Below are positions 26,344 through 33,650 of a stretch of DNA of 33,650 nt, one piece after another. The stretch is taken from the NCBI RefSeq assembly GCF_900142025.1, contig NZ_FQZM01000040.1:1-33650 (forward strand), read 5' to 3'. A program made the translations under genes and the position numbers. The stretch comes from Desulfofundulus thermosubterraneus DSM 16057 (GTDB taxonomy: Bacteria > Bacillota > Desulfotomaculia > Desulfotomaculales > Desulfovirgulaceae). Position 1 is the stretch's first letter; each line of letters begins with the position of its first letter. The notes under the pieces were generated by a model that worked only from the letters and a program-made list of their open reading frames with translations, ran no database searches and was not told the DNA's origin.

Positions 26344-27093
26344 ATGACCGCGTTAGTTCCGCTCTTTTTCGGGATCGCCCTGGTGGTCCTGTTTCTAGTT
26401 GTTTTTTTATGGACTTCCCGGCGCCGGGGAACCCAGCCGGCGCCCTCGGAAAAAGTCATTCCTCCTCTTTTTACCGAGGAAGTAGCTGAAGAACTGGCTT
26501 TACCTGCTCCACCGGTTGAATCGCCGCCGCTGGCAGTTCCAGAGCTACCCCGCCGCTACGGGGTGGATCGTCTGGTGCTTTTGGTGCGGGATCCTTACTG
26601 GCTCTATGCATACTGGGAAATAACCGCCACCCGGCAGGAAGAGTTTAATGCCACTTACGGGCCCCGGGCGTGGAATAATACCCGTCCGGTTTTAAGGGTT
26701 TACGATGTTACAGGTGTCACTTTTAACGGGTACAATGCCAACAGTTACATGGATATTAACGTCCAGGAAGAGGTGGATAACTGGCATATCCCCGTGGGTC
26801 AACCCAACCGTTCCTTTTGTGTCGACCTGGGCCGCATGTTTCCAGATGGTCGTTTTATAACCCTTTTGCGGTCCAATGTGGTAACTACTCCTAGGTCGAG
26901 CCTTTCAGAATGCCTGGATGAGGAATGGATGTGGATTGAGGGAGTGTATCGTTCCTATCAATTCCAGTTTGGTGTCAGTTCGCCCATGCTAATCCAGGAA
27001 GTGGCCGGCCGGGCGGCCGTGGTTCCCCTGGGGATCAGTTCTCCTGGATTTGGACCGCCGGTGGCAGGACCCAAAATAGAGGTTAAAGAGTGA
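26344..27093 (+). CDS. DUF4912 protein, membrane-anchored
   Basis: The 249-residue protein has an N-terminal transmembrane helix (about 4-23) followed by a basic stretch. A Pro-rich linker (about 32-66) leads to a DUF4912 domain (RRYGVDRLVLLVRDPYWLYAYWEIT, VLRVYDVTGVTFNG, VGQPNRSFCVDLGRMF). DUF4912 domains are often encoded beside GH57 glucan-branching enzymes and look carbohydrate-related, but their function is not established. The start ATG has AAAGGAGGT. Its TGA overlaps the next start, so the two proteins are translated together. Confidence 0.88.
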   Translation: MTALVPLFFGIALVVLFLVVFLWTSRRRGTQPAPSEKVIPPLFTEEVAEELALPAPPVESPPLAVPELPRRYGVDRLVLLVRDPYWLYAYWEITATRQEEFNATYGPRAWNNTRPVLRVYDVTGVTFNGYNANSYMDINVQEEVDNWHIPVGQPNRSFCVDLGRMFPDGRFITLLRSNVVTTPRSSLSECLDEEWMWIEGVYRSYQFQFGVSSPMLIQEVAGRAAVVPLGISSPGFGPPVAGPKIEVKE

Positions 27094-28718
27094 GGGAGGA
27101 GCTGGCTAAGGTGGCCAAAGGATACCTGGCCTTGGTGTTGCACGCCCATCTACCCTTTGTGCGTCATCCGGAGCATGAACATTTTTTAGAAGAAAGGTGG
27201 CTATACGAGGCCATCACCGAAACCTACATCCCCCTTTTGCATGTCTTTGAACGCTTGGTGGCTGACGACATACCTTTTCGCCTTACCGTTTCCCTTTCGC
27301 CACCGCTGGTTTCCATGCTAACCGATCCCCTGTTGCAGGAGCGCTATTCCCGCCATTTAAGACAATTAATGGAACTTGCGGATAAAGAAGTAGAGCGTAC
27401 ACGAAACAGCCCTTTCCATGAAACGGCCCTGATGTACCAGAGCATGTTCCGGGAGATTGCCCGTAGCTATCATCACACTTACGGACGCAACCTGATCCAA
27501 GGGTTCAGGCGCTTTCAGGATTTAGGTCGCTTGGAAATTATCACCTGTGCGGCCACCCATGGGTATCTGCCCCTGCTAATGGTGAATCCCGAGGCTGTGC
27601 GGGCACAAATTGCTGTGGCCGTGGATCTGCACCGCCGGCATTTTGGCATGCCCCCCCGGGGAATCTGGCTGCCTGAATGTGCCTATGGGCCGGGCATCGA
27701 TCAGATTCTCAAGGAGTTCGGTATCCGCTTTTTCTTTACCGATACCCACGGGGTTTTATTTGCCTCCCACCGGCCCCGCTACGGGGTGTTTGCCCCTATT
27801 TACTGTCCTTCGGGGGTAGCCGTCTTTGGCCGGGACGTCGAATCTTCCAAGCAGGTGTGGAGTGCCCAGGAAGGCTACCCCGGGGATTTTGATTACCGGG
27901 AGTTTTACCGGGATATTGGTTACGATTTGGACTATGAATACATCAAGCCGTATATTCATCCCGACGGCATTCGCGTGCACACAGGCATCAAATATTACCG
28001 CATCACCGGGCGGACAAACCATAAAGAACCTTATGTGCCGGTCTGGGCCCGGGAAAAGGCCGCCATCCATGCCGGAAACTTTATGTTCAACCGGGAACTG
28101 CAGATCAAGTACCTCTGCCGGCACATGGACAGGCCGCCCATTATTGTCGCTCCCTATGATGCCGAACTTTTTGGCCACTGGTGGTTTGAAGGTCCTATTT
28201 GGTTGGAATTTCTCATTCGCAAAATTCATTTTAACCAGGATACGGTGGAACTGGTTACCCCCAGCGATTACCTGCAGCGTTTTCCCTGCAACCAGGTGGC
28301 TAGGCCCTGTCCTTCCAGCTGGGGGAACAAGGGATATAATGAAGTCTGGCTCTGCCAGGCCAACGATTGGATTTACCGCCACCTTCACCTGGCTGCCTCC
28401 AGGATGGTTGAACTGGCCAACACCCATACCGATGCGCAGGGGCTTTTGCGCCGGGCTTTAAATCAGGCGGCCCGGGAGTTGCTTCTGGCCCAGAGCAGTG
28501 ACTGGGCTTTCATCATGAGCACTGGAACCATGGTTGATTACGCGGTGAGGCGCACCAAAAGCCATTTGTTGAATTTCCTGAGGCTTTACGATGAAATCAA
28601 AGGGCGGCATATCGACGAAGGCTGGTTGTCCTGGCTGGAACGTACCAATAATATTTTCCCTGATATCGACTACTCCTGGTACCGTTCTAAACAAAAAGAG
28701 CTAATGGCAGCCGGATAA
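27090..28718 (+). CDS. GH57 1,4-alpha-glucan branching enzyme
   Basis: The 542-residue protein is close in pattern to the Thermococcus TK1436 branching enzyme, which makes alpha-1,6 branches in glycogen-like glucans. Seen are LVLHAHLPFVRHPE at the N-terminus, WLPECAYGPG with the candidate nucleophile Glu196, TDTHG, and APYDAELFGHWWFEG with the candidate acid/base Asp357. The C-terminal helical DUF1957 part contains WAFIMSTGTMVDYA. The first start is GTG at 27090, in a GTGA overlap with DUF4912. GTG at 27111, with GGGAGGAG nine bases upstream, is an equally good start. It ends at a strong bidirectional terminator. Confidence 0.93.
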   Translation: MREELAKVAKGYLALVLHAHLPFVRHPEHEHFLEERWLYEAITETYIPLLHVFERLVADDIPFRLTVSLSPPLVSMLTDPLLQERYSRHLRQLMELADKEVERTRNSPFHETALMYQSMFREIARSYHHTYGRNLIQGFRRFQDLGRLEIITCAATHGYLPLLMVNPEAVRAQIAVAVDLHRRHFGMPPRGIWLPECAYGPGIDQILKEFGIRFFFTDTHGVLFASHRPRYGVFAPIYCPSGVAVFGRDVESSKQVWSAQEGYPGDFDYREFYRDIGYDLDYEYIKPYIHPDGIRVHTGIKYYRITGRTNHKEPYVPVWAREKAAIHAGNFMFNRELQIKYLCRHMDRPPIIVAPYDAELFGHWWFEGPIWLEFLIRKIHFNQDTVELVTPSDYLQRFPCNQVARPCPSSWGNKGYNEVWLCQANDWIYRHLHLAASRMVELANTHTDAQGLLRRALNQAARELLLAQSSDWAFIMSTGTMVDYAVRRTKSHLLNFLRLYDEIKGRHIDEGWLSWLERTNNIFPDIDYSWYRSKQKELMAAG

Positions 28719-28750
28719 AAAGCTCCCCGTTTTTCACGGGGAGCTTTTTT
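28717..28750. terminator. Bidirectional terminator between convergent glucan genes
   Basis: AAAAAGCTCCCCGT, loop ttttc, ACGGGGAGCTTTTTT form a perfect stem with A-run and T-run on either side. It serves both the GH57 gene (+) and the nucleotidyltransferase fusion (-), whose TGA starts at its edge. Confidence 0.93.
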
Positions 28751-31218
28751 CAACCGGTAGCTTCGGCAGAACCTGCAATTTTGCTTATTTTATCAATATA
28801 AAAGTCACTTAAAGACCTGGCGATTTCCATGGATGCCCCTTCGGTAAAAACGCGGCAAACCGGTTCGTCGGGGTCCGGCAGGACCAGTGCCCATCCCTGG
28901 GGGTGAAAGACCTTTATTCCATCCAGCAATTCCAGTTGTGCGGTGGGGGGGTCTTCAATCAATCGACGGATCACCCGCCCTTTAGCCTCCCAGGGCACGG
29001 GTACATCCTTCTGGTCCATAAAAAAGGTGGGTATTTCATCTACCAGCTCACCCAGGGTAAGCCCATTTTTAGCGGTAAACTCCAGGATGCGGGTGAGGGC
29101 CCCCAGGGCATCAAAATTCAGGAGGAACTGGAACTCATCTTGTCCCAGCACTTTTTCCACAAAGTCGTGGACAGCTGTCTTGGTGCGGACTACCTGTCCC
29201 CTGTACTTTTCGGCAAGGGTATCAATGGCCCGCGGGGCTGTAACCGGGACCACCACCGGTCCTCCCCGGGCCCGGAGGATGATGAGCGCGATCAGGGCGG
29301 TAAGCAGGTTGTCCTGGATTATCCGCCCCCGTTCGTCTACCAGCACCAGCCGGTCGCCGTTGGCATCCAGGAGCGCCCCGGCCGAAGCACCCGTTTCCCG
29401 CACCCGCCGGCCCAAGAAGGACAAGGTTTCCTGATAATTCCGCCAGGTGGCGGGAGGTGTACCCCCCGGCAGGTCCAGGTTTTCCACTGTAACGCCCAAT
29501 CTTCCGGTTAGATCTTTCAGATAGGGGCCCAAATTATCCCGGTCGCAGGCTACCACCAGCCGGAAACGCGCTTCCTCCAGCACTGCCGGGTCGAGATCCC
29601 GCATCAGGGCCTCGATATAACTTTCGTCAATGGCGGAAACAAACTCGGGGGGAAGGATGGCTTGCGGTTCAGCCCGGTGAAAGTCTTCCCGCATGAGCAG
29701 GTTTTCTACTTTTCGCTCGATGCTGCGGGAAATGTTTCCGCCCTTGCCATTGAGAAAAATCATGGTTACATGGTCGGAGCGGTGGGGAGATAGCCTTACA
29801 TGTACCCCTCCGGCCAGCGCCAGTTGGCGCACGGCAAAACGATGCATGGGGGTAATGCCGGTGCCCAGGTCCACCACCTGTGCGCCGGCCGACTGCAACC
29901 CGCAGGTTAAAGCACTTTTAACCATTCTGGAAGCCGGGAAGGCATCGCTGCTTACAGCCAGGCGCACCCTCCGGTTGCCCATGGCCGAGGCAAAGGCCGC
30001 CCCCACCCGGCAGGCAAATTCCGGGGTGAGTTCCACATTGACCAGTCCGCTGATGCCTTCAAGCCCGAAAATTTTCTTCGGGCACCGGCTACCCCAGACC
30101 AGGCTGTTTTGAACAACGGTACCGCTTTCCACCAGTTTATAGGGCCATAACTTCACGTCGGGCTTGACTACGCTCCGTTCCTGAATTACCGAGTCACTGC
30201 CAATGATGGCTCCTTCATAAACACCCGCGTGGGCCTGCACCTGCACGCGGCTGGCTACGATGGCCCCCCTTAAGGCCGCTCCAGGCCCTATATATACGTT
30301 TTTCCAAAGAACGCTGCGCTTGATGGAGGCTTGTTCCTGGATCAAACAACCTTCCCCAAGGACACTGAATGGTTCTATCTCTGCGCCGGAACCGATGTAA
30401 CTCCCGTCCCCAATCAGGACGGGACCGGTAATGCGGGCGCCTTTACTTATCTCCACCCCGTCACCCACCCAGACTCCCGGTTGTATTTCCCGGCCCGGGA
30501 TGGCAGTTTTCACCCGGCCGGAGAGGACATCCTGATGGGCCTGCAAATATTGCTGTAAATTGCCTATATCACACCAATAGCCCGGCAGAACCACACCGAA
30601 CAACGGCTTTTTTTCCCGCAACAGCAGGGGAAAGAGGTCTTTGCTAAAGTCGACCATGCGGCCGGGTTCAATGTATTCCAGGACTTCCGGTTCCAGCACA
30701 TAAATTCCCGTATTAACCGTATCACTGAAAACCTCACCCCAGGCAGGTTTTTCCAAAAACTGGGTGATGCGTCCGTCTGGTTTGGTGATGACTACGCCGT
30801 ACTCCAGGGGACAGCTCACCCGGGTGAGCACCAAGGTGGCCATGGCTCCCCGCTGGCGGTGAAAGGCAACAGCCTGGGAAAGATCCAAATCGGTGAGAGC
30901 GTCCCCGCTAATTACCAGGAAGGTTTCGTCCAGAAACTCCTGGGCATTCTTTACACTGCCCGCGGTGCCCAGCGGATTTTCCTCGATGAAGTACTGCATG
31001 TTAATTCCGTACCGCAAGCCATTACCGAAATAATCACGGATGGCTTCGGGCATGTATTGCAGGGTTACCGCCACGTCGGTAAAACCGTGGGCTTTCAGCA
31101 GATCCACAATGTGAGACATCATGGGCCGGTTGGCTAATGGTACCATCGGCTTGGGGCGGTTACAAGTAAGAGGGCGCAGGCGGGAGCCCTCTCCCCCGGC
31201 CATTATGATTGCTTTCAT
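28750..31218 (-). CDS. Sugar nucleotidyltransferase fused to a PMM-like domain
   Basis: The 822-residue fusion starts with an NDP-sugar pyrophosphorylase domain ([18 protein letters not shown], then [13 protein letters not shown]; to about 235). A left-handed beta-helix of hexapeptide repeats follows (about 245-375), then a phosphomannomutase-like region (about 385-820). In the last part the active-site loop TASHNP is replaced by RLSPHR (475-480), with a serine (Ser477) but no HNP. The metal loop DxDxD is DANGD, and the GExSGH sugar loop is absent, so mutase activity is doubtful. Annotation as mannose-1-phosphate guanylyltransferase is usual, but the sugar is unproven. ATG at 31218 (AGGAGGG) replaces the longer frame to 31320. 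It follows the GT4 gene by 32 bases. Confidence 0.9.
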   Translation of the reverse strand: MKAIIMAGGEGSRLRPLTCNRPKPMVPLANRPMMSHIVDLLKAHGFTDVAVTLQYMPEAIRDYFGNGLRYGINMQYFIEENPLGTAGSVKNAQEFLDETFLVISGDALTDLDLSQAVAFHRQRGAMATLVLTRVSCPLEYGVVITKPDGRITQFLEKPAWGEVFSDTVNTGIYVLEPEVLEYIEPGRMVDFSKDLFPLLLREKKPLFGVVLPGYWCDIGNLQQYLQAHQDVLSGRVKTAIPGREIQPGVWVGDGVEISKGARITGPVLIGDGSYIGSGAEIEPFSVLGEGCLIQEQASIKRSVLWKNVYIGPGAALRGAIVASRVQVQAHAGVYEGAIIGSDSVIQERSVVKPDVKLWPYKLVESGTVVQNSLVWGSRCPKKIFGLEGISGLVNVELTPEFACRVGAAFASAMGNRRVRLAVSSDAFPASRMVKSALTCGLQSAGAQVVDLGTGITPMHRFAVRQLALAGGVHVRLSPHRSDHVTMIFLNGKGGNISRSIERKVENLLMREDFHRAEPQAILPPEFVSAIDESYIEALMRDLDPAVLEEARFRLVVACDRDNLGPYLKDLTGRLGVTVENLDLPGGTPPATWRNYQETLSFLGRRVRETGASAGALLDANGDRLVLVDERGRIIQDNLLTALIALIILRARGGPVVVPVTAPRAIDTLAEKYRGQVVRTKTAVHDFVEKVLGQDEFQFLLNFDALGALTRILEFTAKNGLTLGELVDEIPTFFMDQKDVPVPWEAKGRVIRRLIEDPPTAQLELLDGIKVFHPQGWALVLPDPDEPVCRVFTEGASMEIARSLSDFYIDKISKIAGSAEATG

Positions 31219-31250
31219 TAAATCCCTCCTGTTCTGCGCTAAAGCTCGGG

Positions 31251-32498
31251 TTAGGCCCGGGCAAAGATTTTGGACATGCGGGTGAATAAACGGTTGCTGC
31301 GCATGTACGGGCTGTACCATGGAACGTGGCGGTATTCATTCCACACCTGCTGATAAACCCGCCTGGTGGCAAGGGCAATATCCCGCCAGTTGAACTTTTC
31401 CAGTACCTTGCGATAGGCCTGCTGGCGCAGGTTTTGGGCCAACTGGCGATCTTGTAATAGCCAGACGATCATATCAGCCAGGGAACGGCTGTTGCCGGGG
31501 TAAAACTTTAAACCGTCTACTCCATGTTCCACTATTTCACTTAAACCGCCGGTATCCGCTACTACCACCGGAGTCCGGGCGGCCATTCCTTCCAGAGCGA
31601 CGATGCCAAAGGGTTCATACAGGCTCGGAAAAACAGCTACATCAGCCCAGCTGTACAGGGTGTTCCGGACCTCGTCATCTACATATCCGGTAAAATAAAC
31701 CCGCTGGGCTATACCCAGGCTGGCGGCCTGGCGGTGCAGTTCCTCTGCATAGGGACCTTTACCCGCAATGATAAATTTAGTCTGCGGGTGCCGGGCTAGA
31801 ATTTGGGGGGCAGCGTCTAAAAGGACCTGTACACCCTTTTCTCGTACCAGCCGCCCCACATAAAAAACAATACGTTCGTCGGGTGCTGCAAAATGGTCCC
31901 TGGTTACCCGTATGGTGCGGGTGGCAAAATTGGCCGGATTAACCCCGTTGACGATGACCTGGAGCTTATCTTCCGGCACTTGAAAGACATGACGCACCTC
32001 ATTTTTCATATACTGACTGCAGCAGATCACTTTCCAGGCCTCGTAAGTGAGCCACCATTCAATATCACTAATATGCCGCTGGATATCATTATGTAAACCA
32101 CAGTTACGGCCGTATTCGGTGGCATGAATGGTGGCTACCAGGGGTAGGCGCCAGGAATGTTTTAGGGCCCGGGCTGCATATGCCACCAGCCAGTCATGGG
32201 CATGAATGATATGTAACCCTCCCAATTCGGAGAAGAGCGGGATGGCTCGTTCCAGCATGGCTATGTTCAGTTGGGCAACCCAGGTGACAAAATGGGGGGC
32301 GGATATTTGGTAGGTTTGAAAACGATGGACATGTACGCCGTTTACTTGCTCGTAATCGGGAATACCGGGGGCACCACAGGTGAGCACATGTACCTCCTCT
32401 CCAATTCGCACCAGGGCACAGGACAGGTCGTAGACGTGCTGGGCCAGTCCCCCTACGGATTTCGGCGGGTATTCCCATGAAAGCATCAGGATGCGCAA
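31251..32498 (-). CDS. GT4-family glycosyltransferase, glucan synthase-like
   Basis: The 415-residue GT-B enzyme transfers sugar from a nucleotide donor. The N-terminal domain begins [20 protein letters not shown], the form seen in bacterial glycogen/maltose synthase-like GT4 proteins, with IHAHDWL at about 98-104. The C-terminal donor-binding domain has [25 protein letters not shown], and the E-x7-E motif in [17 protein letters not shown]. The start is TTG at 32498, with GGGAGGG nine bases upstream. Position beside a CBM25 protein and opposite a GH57 branching enzyme suggests alpha-glucan synthesis; the donor could be ADP-, UDP- or GDP-glucose. Confidence 0.9.
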   Translation of the reverse strand: MRILMLSWEYPPKSVGGLAQHVYDLSCALVRIGEEVHVLTCGAPGIPDYEQVNGVHVHRFQTYQISAPHFVTWVAQLNIAMLERAIPLFSELGGLHIIHAHDWLVAYAARALKHSWRLPLVATIHATEYGRNCGLHNDIQRHISDIEWWLTYEAWKVICCSQYMKNEVRHVFQVPEDKLQVIVNGVNPANFATRTIRVTRDHFAAPDERIVFYVGRLVREKGVQVLLDAAPQILARHPQTKFIIAGKGPYAEELHRQAASLGIAQRVYFTGYVDDEVRNTLYSWADVAVFPSLYEPFGIVALEGMAARTPVVVADTGGLSEIVEHGVDGLKFYPGNSRSLADMIVWLLQDRQLAQNLRQQAYRKVLEKFNWRDIALATRRVYQQVWNEYRHVPWYSPYMRSNRLFTRMSKIFARA

Positions 32499-32545
32499 AA
32501 AGTTTTTCCCTCCCTGATCCGTTATTTGCCTTTTGCCCTAAAGTG

Positions 32546-32577
32546 AAATCCCTACCGGGCCCTGGCGGTAGGGATTT
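32546..32577 (-). terminator. Hairpin between CBM25 and GT4 genes
   Basis: A perfect 12-bp stem AAATCCCTACCG/CGGTAGGGATTT has an 8-base loop. After the stem the minus strand reads cactttaggg, so there is no U-tract beyond ATTT. It may be a weak terminator or a processing site that sets different levels of the CBM25 and GT4 messages. Confidence 0.5.
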
Positions 32578-32635
32578 AAGAAGCAAATGGAAGCTGCGCT
32601 AAAAGCCAGTGGTGACCATAAAGCTTCCCTGGAAA

Positions 32636-33010
32636 TTAAATATGGCGCCGGCCGTTATGGATTTCGAAACTCCAGTTGAGCCCGTTATTGTTATCCCAGT
32701 TATAGGCGTTGTCCCGGAAACAGAAGTTGAAGCGGCTTTCATCGGGTATTTCCAGCGTTTTAACAAAACCCCACCCCGTGCGGGACATCCGTAAATCCTG
32801 GACGTTGTGCCAGTTACGGGGGTCCCCGAATCCCACGTGCAGGTAAACTTGTTCGGCACCTCTTTGGGCCAACAATCCGTTGTAAAATACGGTGATCTCA
32901 TCGTAGGCTGTGATCGGTGTGGGATCTACCACAACTCCACCGGGGAAGTCGGCGTCGTGCATGGCTTTGAGCCGCCCCTCCCCTTCCCCGAAATTGCTTG
33001 GATGTGCCAA
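32636..33010 (-). CDS. Stand-alone CBM25 starch-binding module protein
   Basis: The 124-residue protein is essentially one carbohydrate-binding module of family 25/53: DEITVFYNGLL (37-47), AEQVYLHVGFG (52-62), NWHNVQDLRMSRTGWGF (66-82), and FCFRDNAYNWDNNNGLNW (96-113). The aromatic and Asn residues typical of starch binding are kept. There is no signal peptide and no catalytic domain, so it should bind glycogen or starch inside the cell. The start is TTG with a perfect AGGAGGTGAT ribosome site. It precedes the GT4 gene in the same orientation and supports an alpha-glucan role for the cluster. Confidence 0.88.
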   Translation of the reverse strand: MAHPSNFGEGEGRLKAMHDADFPGGVVVDPTPITAYDEITVFYNGLLAQRGAEQVYLHVGFGDPRNWHNVQDLRMSRTGWGFVKTLEIPDESRFNFCFRDNAYNWDNNNGLNWSFEIHNGRRHI

Positions 33011-33103
33011 ACTATCACCTCCTGGCTGTAACGGTAAACGAAATCAGGCCACAGGCTTATTATTATGCCGGGGGTTTTTTTTTATGCACATGACTTTCAG
33101 GGT

Positions 33104-33310
33104 AATTGTTCAGTAAAACCGCTACCATCGGTACGGTGCCGCCCAGCACTCACCAGAATACGAATCTGCTCCTGGTATTTGAGGCTTAATTGATACCCCA
33201 GGTTTTTTGAAGACCTGATATGCCAGTGAGTGCTGGGTCCAAAACGAACGACTTGCGGAGCACTGGAGTGAGCGTGGAGAACGTGGCACCAAGCGGGTTC
33301 ACTGAACATT
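33104..33310. repeat. Structured repeat with long inverted repeats
   Basis: The ends AATTGTTCAGT (33104-33114) and ACTGAACATT (33301-33310) are inverted, as are GGTGCC (33135-33140) and GGCACC (33285-33290), and CCCAGCACTCAC (33142-33153) with GTGAGTGCTGGG (33226-33237). The ~207-base unit is non-coding. Its right arm matches, in reverse complement, the repeat at 4105-4140. The form suggests a MITE or other small non-autonomous element. Confidence 0.65.
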
Positions 33311-33330
33311 CACTTCTTTTGCAAAGGAAA

Positions 33331-33355
33331 TAAAAAAACCGCCCTTCGGGCGGTT
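33331..33355 (-). terminator. Terminator of the zinc-ribbon gene
   Basis: On the minus strand AACCGCCC, loop gaa, GGGCGGTT and then TTTTTATT form a textbook terminator ten bases after the stop codon. Confidence 0.88.
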
Positions 33356-33364
33356 CTTCCTCTT

Positions 33365-33619
33365 CTAGAAAATGTCTTCTAAACTGTCTTCTAAACTGTT
33401 TTGCCACGGCTCTTTAGGGTGCATTTCTCCCCCACATTTTTCACAGGCAAATCTGGGTGGCATAGTCGGGTCCCCTGGATCAACCAGATCAAAATACTGG
33501 ACCACCTCTTCCGGGATCTCTTCTTCAACATTACACTGCAAACAGCGATACGTTATCGTAGCCCCCTTTTCTAACAACGACCTTTCTTTTTTCTTCTTTT
33601 GTTTTTTTGCTTTTGCCAT
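33365..33619 (-). CDS. Small zinc-ribbon protein with Lys-rich N-terminus
   Basis: The 84-residue protein begins with a strongly basic stretch (MAKAKKQKKKKERSLLEKGA). Two CxxC pairs follow (Cys26/Cys29 and Cys59/Cys62), expected to bind one zinc, and the tail is acidic and repetitive (NSLEDSLEDIF). The basic head could bind nucleic acid. It starts with ATG after GGAGGT and ends with its own terminator. No specific family or function is recognised. Confidence 0.8.
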   Translation of the reverse strand: MAKAKKQKKKKERSLLEKGATITYRCLQCNVEEEIPEEVVQYFDLVDPGDPTMPPRFACEKCGGEMHPKEPWQNSLEDSLEDIF

Positions 33620-33650
33620 GCTCTTTTACCTCCACACCACCCGAAAAAAG

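Larger units (their letters stand above)
33011..33364. other. Intergenic gap containing a structured repeat
   Basis: No gene is supported here; short frames lack ribosome sites. The gap holds the inverted-repeat element (33104-33310) and the terminator of the zinc-ribbon gene (33331-33355). The promoter of the CBM25-GT4 unit should also be in this interval but was not placed. Confidence 0.5.

Noticed and set aside
27756-28427. 223-codon minus-strand frame opposite the GH57 gene
   Set aside because: It overlaps fully conserved GH57 coding sequence and shows no recognisable protein pattern.
31219-31320. N-terminal extension of the nucleotidyltransferase fusion
   Set aside because: The family starts at [18 protein letters not shown], which has its own AGGAGGG site; the extension overlaps the GT4 gene end.
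33275-33290. TGGCAC in the right arm of the repeat as a sigma-54 -24 element
   Set aside because: No GC at the -12 position follows at the required spacing.

Overview
The window reads as chromosome of an anaerobic, endospore-forming Firmicute, most likely of the Desulfotomaculum/Pelotomaculum (Peptococcaceae) lineage. This placement is inference. It rests on an uninterrupted sporulation sigma factor (sigK), Gram-positive Shine-Dalgarno sites with frequent TTG and GTG starts, a TRAP (mtrB) gene, SAM-I and TPP riboswitches, a pyruvate kinase with a C-terminal PEP-utiliser domain, and sulfide-based biosynthesis genes otherwise best known from methanogens. No rRNA, tRNA, CRISPR array or prophage was seen. 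The only recognisable insertion sequence is a transposase fragment cut by the left edge.

Layout. 1-270: 5' part of an IS1182/IS5-like transposase (-). 625-1332: sigK (+). 1397-4082: a sigma-A promoter, a SAM-I riboswitch and a three-gene operon (+) encoding a DUF39 homocysteine-biosynthesis protein, a NIL/2x[4Fe-4S] ferredoxin and a UPF0280/ApbE-like protein, closed by a terminator. 4105-4205: a truncated copy of a structured repeat. 4221-7875 (-): acyl-CoA ligase, HD-GYP protein and DedA membrane protein. 7987-13160 (-): mtrB (own promoter), DUF2007 protein, accD, accA, pfkA and pyk, probably one transcription unit. 13162-17175 (-): dnaE and perR, perR with its own promoter and terminator. 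17179-18158 (-): sulfide-type thi4 under a TPP riboswitch. 18342-23084 (-): sigma-54 activator, CoxE-like VWA protein, MoxR ATPase and trmL. 23446-24923 (+): possible sigma-54 promoter, an unrecognised Trp-rich membrane protein and a terminator. 24885-26291 (-): nth, a CoA-binding protein and a possible small ORF. 26344-33010: an alpha-glucan locus with two convergent units, DUF4912 plus GH57 branching enzyme (+), and CBM25 protein, GT4 glycosyltransferase and nucleotidyltransferase/PMM-like fusion (-). 33104-33310: a second copy of the structured repeat, with long inverted repeats. 33365-33619: a small zinc-ribbon protein (-).

How the genes fit together. The SAM-controlled operon contains homologues of all three proteins linked in Methanosarcina to making homocysteine from aspartate semialdehyde and sulfide. 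The Thi4 homologue carries His where the suicide enzymes carry the sulfur-donor Cys, so it too should use free sulfide. Both fit a cell living with abundant sulfide. The mtrB-to-pyk block joins lower glycolysis to malonyl-CoA synthesis. The right-hand cluster looks like storage-polysaccharide synthesis, branching and binding. The most interesting items are the sulfide-to-homocysteine operon, the riboswitch hairpin lacking a U-tract, the PMM-like domain with degraded active-site motifs, the Trp-rich membrane protein with a near-consensus sigma-54 site, the His-tailed MoxR/CoxE pair beside a sigma-54 activator, and the dispersed inverted-repeat element.
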